From the NCBI GenBank assembly GCA_003445125.1, contig DLVP01000079.1, positions 1,923 through 13,251 on the forward strand: 11,329 bases of DNA. Direction: 5' to 3'. The position numbers and the translations under genes are program-made. The DNA comes from Oscillospiraceae bacterium (GTDB lineage Bacteria > Bacillota > Clostridia > Oscillospirales > Ruminococcaceae). The notes beneath the pieces are model-generated. The model was not told the origin of the DNA and searched no databases. It worked only from the letters and a program-made list of their open reading frames with translations. Below are positions 5,961 through 11,329 of this stretch, piece after piece. Position 1 is the first letter of the stretch; each line of letters starts with the position of its first letter.

Positions 5961-7226
5961 TTGAAAATTCAGTATGATGTCATGCCCTACCCCACCAACA
6001 AACGCCCGAAGCGACAGCTTTTTCTCTTCACACTGCTCATTTTCCTTTTGAGCAAAATCTGTATGATCGGGCAGAAATACAAAATCCGCAAAGTGAACAT
6101 GAAAGGACTCAAACCGCCCTACATTCTTCTTTCCAATCATATGTACTTTGTGGATTTCTATCTCAATGCCATTGCCACTTTTCCGCACTCCGTCAACAAC
6201 GTGGCAACCATCGACGGCTACTACCGCCGTCCGAAGCTTATGGAATGGCTCGGGTGCATCTGCAAGCGGAAATTCACGAACGATCTTTCGCTGATCCGTT
6301 CTATCATGACCTGTCTGAAACGGTACCGCAGTATTCTGAGTATGTACCCGGAAGCGCGATACTCCCCGACCGGCACCACGGCGATTCTCCCCGACTCGCT
6401 GGGAAAGCTGATCAAAAAAGCCGAAGTCCCGGTGGTCACGCTGATGCACCACGGCAACTATCTGCACACACCGTTCTGGGATCACGAGCGCAAGCGCAAG
6501 GTGCCGCTGTGCTCCGTCATGACGCAGATTCTCTCCGTCGAGGACATCCGACGCATGGATGCGGCAGAGATCAACCGCACCGTGCGCGAAGCTATGCAAT
6601 ATGATGAATACACCTATCAGTCGGAAAACAATCTGCACATCACCGAACCGTACCGCGCCGAAAATCTCCACAAGGTGCTTTACAAATGTCCGCATTGCGG
6701 CGCAGAAGCGATGACCTCCGCCGGCATTACGCTTTCCTGCACCTCCTGCGGAAAAGTCTGGGAAATGGACACGCTCGGACGCCTGAACGCGCGCGAGGGG
6801 GAAACGGAATTTCCGCACATTCCCGACTGGTACGAATGGCAGCGGCAGTGCGTGCGCGAAGAAATCGAAAGCGGAAGCTATTCCTTTGACGACGAAGTGG
6901 ACGTTTATTCTCTCACCAACCCGAAAGAATTTATCCACGTCGGAAAAGCGCGGCTCATCCACAATTACGACGGGTTCACGCTCTCCGGCACCTATCGCGG
7001 ACAGGAATTTGAGATTTCCCGTCCCGCGCTCGGAATGTACGGGCTGCACGTGGAGTACGATTACGTCTACGTCCGTCCCGAAGACTGTCTGGACATTTCC
7101 ACGGAGGATGACTCGCTGTACTGTTACCCCACAAAGAAAAATGTGGTCACCAAACTCTCCCTTGCCACCGAAGAACTTTACCGCTGGCGCATGGCACACC
7201 GCTCACATGCCGCGAAAGTTGACTGA
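5961..7226 (+). CDS. PlsC-like lysophospholipid acyltransferase family protein with a zinc ribbon and C-terminal extension
   Basis: This 421-residue protein contains an acyltransferase domain of the glycerolphosphate acyltransferase (PlsC/AGPAT) type, which moves acyl chains to a hydroxyl at the membrane. A hydrophobic segment (about 20-34) follows a basic N-terminus. The catalytic HX4D motif is NHMYFVD (His60, Asp65). MYPEARYS (128-135) stands where the family has its second substrate-binding motif (EGTRS type). After the catalytic domain come a four-cysteine zinc ribbon (CPHC at 243-246, CTSC at 260-263) and a beta-rich C-terminal region (about 300-410) I do not recognise. Simple PlsC proteins are about 200-250 residues, so this is a larger variant. 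The start is TTG at 5961, chosen for AGGTGATG just upstream; no in-frame ATG is nearby. It is a single-gene unit with its own promoter and terminator. The acceptor is unknown. Confidence 0.82.
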   Translation: MKIQYDVMPYPTNKRPKRQLFLFTLLIFLLSKICMIGQKYKIRKVNMKGLKPPYILLSNHMYFVDFYLNAIATFPHSVNNVATIDGYYRRPKLMEWLGCICKRKFTNDLSLIRSIMTCLKRYRSILSMYPEARYSPTGTTAILPDSLGKLIKKAEVPVVTLMHHGNYLHTPFWDHERKRKVPLCSVMTQILSVEDIRRMDAAEINRTVREAMQYDEYTYQSENNLHITEPYRAENLHKVLYKCPHCGAEAMTSAGITLSCTSCGKVWEMDTLGRLNAREGETEFPHIPDWYEWQRQCVREEIESGSYSFDDEVDVYSLTNPKEFIHVGKARLIHNYDGFTLSGTYRGQEFEISRPALGMYGLHVEYDYVYVRPEDCLDISTEDDSLYCYPTKKNVVTKLSLATEELYRWRMAHRSHAAKVD

Positions 7227-7300
7227 TTTTGTAATATTCAATCACATTTATACAATTTGTAAAGCCCGTGTGCGAAACACGGGCTTTTGATTTACGAAAA
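7226..7300 (+). repeat. Direct repeat copy 1 containing the acyltransferase gene terminator
   Basis: This copy aligns without gaps to 8699-8773 (constant offset 1473). By hand count 61 of 75 bases are identical, including 18 in a row (7246-7263) with the inverted repeat TACAATTTGTA. The hairpin inside is conserved with one compensating pair change (G-C here, T-A in copy 2). The two copies bracket the GH28-like gene and its promoter. Confidence 0.75.
7261..7293 (+). terminator. Rho-independent terminator of the acyltransferase-like gene
   Basis: AAAGCCCGTGT (7261-7271) and ACACGGGCTTT (7277-7287) form an 11-bp stem with loop GCGAA, followed by TTTTGATTT. It lies 35 bases after the stop codon. 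Confidence 0.88.
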
Positions 7301-7318
7301 AGTTTTGCTGATTTTCGC

Positions 7319-7347
7319 TTGCAAGTAAAAAAGAAACTTGCTATAAT
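7319..7347 (+). promoter_or_regulatory. Sigma-A promoter of the GH28-like gene
   Basis: -35 TTGCAA (7319-7324), 17-bp spacer, extended -10 TGCTATAAT with a perfect TATAAT (7342-7347). The expected start near 7354 abuts the AGAGGTGAT ribosome binding site, so the leader is only about 15 bases. Confidence 0.85.
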
Positions 7348-7368
7348 GCAGGCAAGAGGTGATTTTTT

Positions 7369-7689
7369 ATGATCAATGTCCGCGATTTCGGCGCCATCGG
7401 CAACGGAATTTCCGATGACACCGACGCTTTACAAAAGGCTCTCAACCTCGGCGGTCATATTACTGTCCCTGCCGGCACCTATCTCACAGGTACCCTGTAT
7501 CTTCAAAGCAACACCTGTCTTGAACTGGAAGCGGGCGCCGTCCTCCTTGGTACAACGGACAAATCCCGCTATAACGCCGATGATTTTTGCCCGCAAAAAA
7601 CTGTGTGTTCACTGTCGAACACGTCAGCGGCGCCCATTTGTTGGTTGCCGTCGGGCAAAAGAACATTACCCTTTGCGGCGATGGTGTGA
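7369..7689 (+). pseudogene. GH28/pectate-lyase-like beta-helix protein, N-terminal part, frameshifted after about codon 77
   Basis: The first 77 codons read INVRDFGAIGNGISDDTDAL and onward, the typical opening of right-handed beta-helix polysaccharide-acting proteins (Pectate_lyase_3/GH28 N-terminal motif). After DDFCPQK the frame loses homology and ends at 7689. The continuation NCVFTVEHVSGAHL lies in the frame at 7587-8663. The switch falls at a run of six A (7595-7600). One added A (CAA AAA AAC) would join the two parts into a 431-residue protein. Start ATG 7369 has AGAGGTGAT close upstream and a strong promoter. There is no signal peptide, so the product would be cytosolic. Either a true frameshift, a phase-variable run or a sequencing error in the homopolymer is possible. 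Confidence 0.75.
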
Positions 7690-8663
7690 TTGACGGAAAC
7701 TCGCACTATTGGGTGAACGAACACAAACGCATGGGCGAAAATTCCATTACCTTTGCCCCCAACGATGAGCGTCCCGGGCAGATGATCTTCTTCTGCGAAT
7801 GTCAGAATGTCTCGCTTCGCGATCTGACTCTTCAAAACGGTCCGTACTGGTACCTTCTTCTGCACGGCTGCACCGATGTCTCCGTCCGTGGTCTGAAAAT
7901 CTACGGCGAGCCGCTCCAATATACCAACGACGGTATCGACCTCGACTGCTGCCGCAACGTGACCGTCAGTGACTGCATCATCCGTACCGGCGACGACGGC
8001 ATTACCATCCGTGCTTACGGCGTTCCGCTGGTCACACCGCAAGACTGTGAAAACATTGTGATCACCAACTGTGTAATTTCCTCGTTCGGTGATTACGGTG
8101 TGCGCATCGGCGTCGGCGACCGTGACATCCGTCACTGTCTGCTGTCAAATCTTTTGATTCACGATTCGCACCACGGCATCGGCATCATTTCGCGTTTTTC
8201 TCCGAAATCTCCCGGCGTCAACATTGAGGACATTACCGTTTCCGACTGCAAGGTGGACGCGGATCGCGCCCTTGTTATCCGCATGAGCAATACAGACGCT
8301 CACCCGGCGTTTCCCGAACCCCGCCGCATCTCCGACATCCGCATTTCGGGGCTGCGGGGAAGGTTCCGTCACAATGCCGAAATTCTCGGTCACGAAGGTG
8401 CCGAGCTTTCCGACATCAAGCTCAACGACTGCCGCTTCACTGCTTACGGCATCGCCCACACGCCCGATTGCGACGAACGCGGAATCTGGGGATGCTGCTG
8501 CACCGACAGTGCCATGGAAATCCGCAATGCCAACCGCGTCATTTTGCAGGACGTGGGCTTTGATTGGGAAGAAAATATCGGCTTTCGGCACGACATTCAC
8601 ATTCAAAACAGCAAAGTATCCGTTCGCGGCGGCGAATTTCCGAAAGGAATCGCTGAAGAATAA
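7587..8663 (+). CDS. GH28 (polygalacturonase)-like right-handed beta-helix protein, main body, out of frame with its N-terminal part
   Basis: This frame carries about 354 codons of a parallel beta-helix enzyme related to GH28 polygalacturonases, which cleave galacturonic or related glycosidic bonds in pectin-type glycans. In this frame's numbering, TNDGID (113-118) matches the NTDGxD catalytic loop and TGDDGI (134-139) supplies the double aspartate. SHHGIGI (194-200) stands for the GHG motif. The fourth GH28 motif (RIK) is not clear; RALVIRMSN is the nearest candidate. Repeated hydrophobic NITL/NVSL/NVTV/NIVI turns fit the helix coils. The TTG at 7587 is only where the frame opens (no ribosome binding site); the natural start is 7369, before the frame break at 7595-7600. 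No secretion signal is seen, so an oligosaccharide substrate taken up beforehand is more likely. Substrate not assigned. Confidence 0.8.
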   Translation: MPAKNCVFTVEHVSGAHLLVAVGQKNITLCGDGVIDGNSHYWVNEHKRMGENSITFAPNDERPGQMIFFCECQNVSLRDLTLQNGPYWYLLLHGCTDVSVRGLKIYGEPLQYTNDGIDLDCCRNVTVSDCIIRTGDDGITIRAYGVPLVTPQDCENIVITNCVISSFGDYGVRIGVGDRDIRHCLLSNLLIHDSHHGIGIISRFSPKSPGVNIEDITVSDCKVDADRALVIRMSNTDAHPAFPEPRRISDIRISGLRGRFRHNAEILGHEGAELSDIKLNDCRFTAYGIAHTPDCDERGIWGCCCTDSAMEIRNANRVILQDVGFDWEENIGFRHDIHIQNSKVSVRGGEFPKGIAEE

Positions 8664-8698
8664 GCTGTCCGCGCGGGCAACGCCGTGAAAATCGGCTA

Positions 8699-8773
8699 AT
8701 TTTGTAAACTTCTACACAATTTATACAATTTGTAAATCCCGTGTGAAAAACACGGGATTTTTATTTGCAAAAA
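8699..8773 (+). repeat. Direct repeat copy 2 containing the GH28-like gene terminator
   Basis: Second copy of the 75-nt repeat at 7226-7300, starting 36 bases after the GH28-like stop codon. It keeps the 18-base identical core (8719-8736) and the hairpin with a T-A pair (8737/8757) replacing the G-C pair of copy 1. Confidence 0.75.
8734..8766 (+). terminator. Rho-independent terminator of the GH28-like gene
   Basis: AAATCCCGTGT (8734-8744) and ACACGGGATTT (8750-8760) form an 11-bp stem with loop GAAAA, followed by TTATTT. It lies 70 bases after the stop codon, just before the convergent terminator of the ribosomal operon. Confidence 0.88.
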
Positions 8774-8806
8774 AAACACCCGATCGGTTTCCCGATCGGG
8801 TGTTTT
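8769..8806 (-). terminator. Rho-independent terminator at the end of the alpha (ribosomal protein) operon
   Basis: A 15-bp stem (arms 8773-8787 and 8792-8806, core CCCGATCGG) with a 4-base loop is followed on the minus strand by eight T (8776-8769, overlapping the stem foot). It starts 12 bases after the rplQ stop. Its other arm also ends in TTTT on the plus strand, so it can act in both directions. Confidence 0.92.
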
Positions 8807-8817
8807 GTCTGAAAAAA

Positions 8818-9159
8818 TCAGACCAATTCGATAATTGCCATCTCTGCGGCGTCACCGCGGCGAGGTCCTTTTTTGATGATGCGGGTATAACCACCGTTGA
8901 CATCAGCATACTTCGGGGAAATCTCGTCAAACAGCTTCTTGACTACGCTCTCTTTCGTGATGAAAGCGAGCGCCTGACGCTTGGAGTGGAGATTGTTTTG
9001 TTTGCCGATCGTAATCATTTTCTCGGCTACGGCTCTGACTTCCTTCGCTCTGGTGACCGTCGTCTCTACTTTTCCGTTCTCCAGAAGATAGGTGACCATG
9101 GCTCTGAGCATGGCACGTCTGCTGTCGGAAGTTCTGCCGAGTTTTCTTGTTCCTGGCAT
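8818..9159 (-). CDS. rplQ: 50S ribosomal protein L17
   Basis: A 113-residue ribosomal protein that binds 23S rRNA in the large subunit. It opens with [20 protein letters not shown], the L17 signature close to the N-terminus, and continues with [18 protein letters not shown]. The end, [16 protein letters not shown], is the usual L17 C-terminus. Its length is normal for the family. The start at 9159 has AAGGAG upstream. It follows rpoA by 34 bases and is the last gene of the operon, with a strong terminator 12 bases later. Confidence 0.98.
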   Translation of the reverse strand: MPGTRKLGRTSDSRRAMLRAMVTYLLENGKVETTVTRAKEVRAVAEKMITIGKQNNLHSKRQALAFITKESVVKKLFDEISPKYADVNGGYTRIIKKGPRRGDAAEMAIIELV

Positions 9160-9193
9160 CGAATTTCACTCCTTACCTGGTTGGATTTTTCTC

Positions 9194-10135
9194 TTATTCG
9201 TCGTCCGATGTGAGGCTGAAGCCCAACGACGTCAGCTTGTTTCTCACTTCGTCCAGCGACTTCTTTCCGAGGTTACGGACTTTCATCATCTCTTCCTCGG
9301 ACTTGCTGATCAGATCTTTTACCGTATTGATCCCTGCCCGTTTCAGACAATTGAAGGATCTGACAGACAGGTCAAGCTCTTCAATGGTCATCTCAAGGAC
9401 TGCTTCCTGAGAATTTTCCTCTTTCTCTGTCATGATCTCCGTATACGTTGCATCCGACAGATCAACAAAGAGGTTGAGATGTTCGTTGAGGATCTTGGCT
9501 GCCAGCGACACCGACTCCTTCGCGGAAATCGTGCCGTCGGTCCACACCTCAAGGGTCAGTTTATCATAGTCGGTAATCTGACCAACTCGGGTATTCTCTA
9601 CGGTATAATTCACCTTCAGTACCGGCGTGTAGATACTGTCTACCGGAATGACTCCGATTGCCGTCTGAAGATTCTGCTTGTTGCGTTCAGCGGATACATA
9701 GCCACGACCTTTGTCGATGGTGATCTCCATATCCAGCTTAGCTCCGGCTCCGAGCGAAGCAATATGCATGCTTGGGTCGAGTATTTCGACTTCCGAATCC
9801 GTCTTGATCGAACCGGCGGTGACTTCTCCTTCACCTTCCGCTTCAATATACACCGTTTTCGGTGTGTCCGAATACATCTTCGCGGTCAGTCCCTTGATAT
9901 TCAGGACGATCTCCGTGACGTCTTCTTTTACACCCGGAATGGTCGAGAACTCATGCTGTACGCCGTCAATCTTTATCGATGTAACAGCGACACCGGGAAG
10001 CGAGGAGAGTAGTACTCGCCTTAAACTGTTGCCAAGCGTTGTGCCGAAGCCACGCTCAAGAGGCTCTACGATAAATTTACCATATGTGCCGTCTGATTTT
10101 AGTTCAGCAGTATCGATCTTTGGTCTATCTATCAT
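9194..10135 (-). CDS. rpoA: DNA-directed RNA polymerase subunit alpha
   Basis: A 313-residue subunit that dimerises to start RNA polymerase assembly and contacts UP elements and activators. The N-terminal domain begins with [20 protein letters not shown] (about residues 20-39), the assembly signature, and runs to about residue 230. The C-terminal domain (about 245-313) holds two helix-hairpin-helix-like segments, including [13 protein letters not shown] and [16 protein letters not shown]. Length is normal for Bacillota. The start at 10135 has AAGGAGGG 10 bases upstream. The 78-base gap from rpsD contains a small 5-bp hairpin (10161-10174) and no promoter that I can see. Confidence 0.99.
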   Translation of the reverse strand: MIDRPKIDTAELKSDGTYGKFIVEPLERGFGTTLGNSLRRVLLSSLPGVAVTSIKIDGVQHEFSTIPGVKEDVTEIVLNIKGLTAKMYSDTPKTVYIEAEGEGEVTAGSIKTDSEVEILDPSMHIASLGAGAKLDMEITIDKGRGYVSAERNKQNLQTAIGVIPVDSIYTPVLKVNYTVENTRVGQITDYDKLTLEVWTDGTISAKESVSLAAKILNEHLNLFVDLSDATYTEIMTEKEENSQEAVLEMTIEELDLSVRSFNCLKRAGINTVKDLISKSEEEMMKVRNLGKKSLDEVRNKLTSLGFSLTSDDE

Positions 10136-10213
10136 TTGCTATTAACCCTCCTTATGATGAGCAGATAAATCTGCCGTTTGTCTACGCCTTCCTTTAAGCA
10201 ACGCTCAAAACCA

Positions 10214-10840
10214 TTACTTCGAATACAACTCGACGATAAGGTGTTCCGCGATTTCGAGGTCGATGTCCTCTCTCTTCGGAAGTTCCACATATCTGCCGGT
10301 CATCGTGTTGCGGTCAGAATCCAGCCACTTCGGAACGGGGCGAGCGGAGTTCGCTTCAATGATAGCTTTGATCTTTTCGTTTGTCTTGCTGCCTTCGCTT
10401 ACCGCGATCACATCGCCTGCCTTCAGGAGCATCGAAGGAATGTTCGCCTTCTTGCCGTTGACGGTGAAGTGATTGTGCAGCACGAGCTGTCTTGCTTCTT
10501 TTCTGGAATCGGCAAAGCCCAGTCTGTAAATGATGTTATCAAAACGGCTTTCAAGAATGGTCAACAGGTTTTCACCGGTTACGCCGGCTTTTCTGTCTGC
10601 CATCTCAAAGTATTTTGCAAACTGGCTCTCCAACACGCCGTAATAGCGCTTTGCTTTCTGTTTTTCACGCAACTGGAGTCCGTATTCCGATACCTTTTTA
10701 CGATTTTGACCATGCTGGCCGGGAGCGTACTGTCTGCGTGCAATTGCACACTTATCCGAATAGCATCTCTCGCCTTTCAGGAACAGCTTCTGTCCCTCAC
10801 GACGGCAGAGTCTGCACGAAGCACCCGTATATCTTGCCAT
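10214..10840 (-). CDS. rpsD: 30S ribosomal protein S4
   Basis: A 208-residue primary 16S rRNA-binding protein that nucleates 30S assembly. It is the zinc-binding form with four cysteines (Cys9, Cys12, Cys26, Cys31, pattern CX2C-X13-CX4C), unlike the cysteine-free S4 paralogues of some bacteria. The S4 RNA-binding domain follows at about 98-160, with [20 protein letters not shown] and [10 protein letters not shown]. The start at 10840 has AGGAGGTG upstream. It stands between rpsK and rpoA, the order usual in Clostridia. Confidence 0.98.
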   Translation of the reverse strand: MARYTGASCRLCRREGQKLFLKGERCYSDKCAIARRQYAPGQHGQNRKKVSEYGLQLREKQKAKRYYGVLESQFAKYFEMADRKAGVTGENLLTILESRFDNIIYRLGFADSRKEARQLVLHNHFTVNGKKANIPSMLLKAGDVIAVSEGSKTNEKIKAIIEANSARPVPKWLDSDRNTMTGRYVELPKREDIDLEIAEHLIVELYSK

Positions 10841-10890
10841 CTGGTTTGCACCTCCTGTATGGTTTTCGTTTGTTTGTCAACTTCTCGCGA

Positions 10891-11295
10891 TCAGACGCGT
10901 CTTCTCTTCGGCGGGCGGCATCCGTTGTGCGGGATCGGCGTGACATCTTTAATCATGCTGACTTCCAATCCTGCTGCCTGCAATGCACGGATCGCTGCTT
11001 CACGTCCTGCACCCGGTCCTTTGACGTAGACATCCACAGACTTCAGTCCATGTTCCATCGCGGCTTTCGCGGCGGTTTCCGCTGCGCTCTGTGCGGCAAA
11101 CGGTGTGGACTTCTTCGATCCACGGAATCCCAGTCCGCCGGCACTTGCCCACGACAAAGCATTGCCCTGTACGTCGGTGATCGTTACGATCGTATTGTTG
11201 AAGGTAGCGCGGATATGAGCCGAACCCTTTTCGATGTTCTTGCGCTCGCGACGCTTTTTGATAACCTTCTTGGCGGTAGCCTGTACTTTAGCCAT
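10891..11295 (-). CDS. rpsK: 30S ribosomal protein S11
   Basis: A 134-residue small-subunit protein of the platform that contacts 16S rRNA and mRNA near the E site. Recognisable segments are [37 protein letters not shown] and [19 protein letters not shown]. The end, [15 protein letters not shown], is the invariant S11 C-terminus. It is slightly longer than the usual 129-131 residues through its lysine- and arginine-rich N-terminus. The start at 11295 has AAGGAGTGA upstream, 14 bases after the end of rpsM. Confidence 0.98.
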   Translation of the reverse strand: MAKVQATAKKVIKKRRERKNIEKGSAHIRATFNNTIVTITDVQGNALSWASAGGLGFRGSKKSTPFAAQSAAETAAKAAMEHGLKSVDVYVKGPGAGREAAIRALQAAGLEVSMIKDVTPIPHNGCRPPKRRRV

Positions 11296-11309
11296 CTTTA
11301 GGTCACTCC

Positions 11310-11329
11310 TTACTTCTTCTTATTTGCGA
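11310..11329 (-). CDS. rpsM: 30S ribosomal protein S13, last codons only
   Basis: The minus strand enters the window with codons for ANKKK and a TAA at 11312-11310, in the position where rpsM always precedes rpsK. S13 proteins often end in VANKKK or similar; the codon cut by the edge ends in TC, which fits valine. Only the position and this short end support the call. Confidence 0.8.

Noticed and set aside
5937..7199. 420-codon minus-strand open frame
   Set aside because: It is antisense to the acyltransferase-like gene, which has a promoter, ribosome binding site, HX4D motif and terminator on the plus strand.
7594..7602. Programmed -1 ribosomal frameshift at AAAAAAC
   Set aside because: The heptamer is not phased as X XXY YYZ in the incoming frame (codons are CAA AAA ACT), and there is no reason for such control in this family. 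A base loss in the A run is simpler.
10161..10174. Small hairpin in the rpsD-rpoA gap as terminator or S4 operator
   Set aside because: The stem has only 5 bp and no T-tail; nothing resembles a known S4 target.
1..11329. Mobile element, CRISPR array, tRNA, rRNA or a defence system
   Set aside because: No transposase or integrase motifs, regularly spaced repeats, cloverleaf or rRNA sequence were seen; the only direct repeats are the two terminator-bearing copies.

Overview
The window looks like chromosome of a Bacillota bacterium, most likely class Clostridia (an Oscillospiraceae-like gut lineage would fit). The grounds are strong AGGAGG-type ribosome binding sites, the order rpsM-rpsK-rpsD-rpoA-rplQ, a four-cysteine S4 protein, sigma-A promoters with 17-bp spacers, a guanine-class riboswitch and a PyrR-type attenuator. 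The taxonomic placement is inference; no 16S or other marker search was possible.

Layout. (a) 1-4193, minus strand: a purine salvage transcription unit read from right to left. It has a sigma-A promoter, a guanine riboswitch with its terminator, xpt (xanthine phosphoribosyltransferase), a BMP-family nucleoside-binding lipoprotein, the tandem ATPase of a nucleoside ABC transporter, and the start of its permease, which runs off the left edge. The ATPase frame is cut by one in-frame TAA exactly in the linker between its two nucleotide-binding domains. (b) 4272-5888, minus strand: a uracil permease (uraA/pyrP type) with its own promoter, a leader that fits a PyrR-type attenuator (binding loop, antiterminator, terminator), and a strong terminator. 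(c) 5915-8766, plus strand: two single-gene units, each with its own promoter and terminator. The first is an unusual PlsC-like acyltransferase with a zinc ribbon. The second is a GH28/pectate-lyase-like beta-helix protein whose frame is broken at a run of six A. The terminators of these two genes lie in two copies of a 75-nt direct repeat that flank the GH28 unit. (d) 8769-11329, minus strand: the 3' end of the alpha operon (rpsM end, rpsK, rpsD, rpoA, rplQ) with a strong terminator that faces the GH28 terminator.

How it fits together. Two adjacent units import and salvage nucleobases or nucleosides, and each appears to be controlled by RNA-level termination: guanine or hypoxanthine sensing for xpt plus the ABC transporter, and PyrR with uridine nucleotides for the uracil permease. 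The two disrupted reading frames (the ABC ATPase and the GH28 protein) are either real lesions, a functional split, or assembly errors; read data would settle this. No mobile element, CRISPR array, tRNA or rRNA is seen, and nothing points to a wholly new system.
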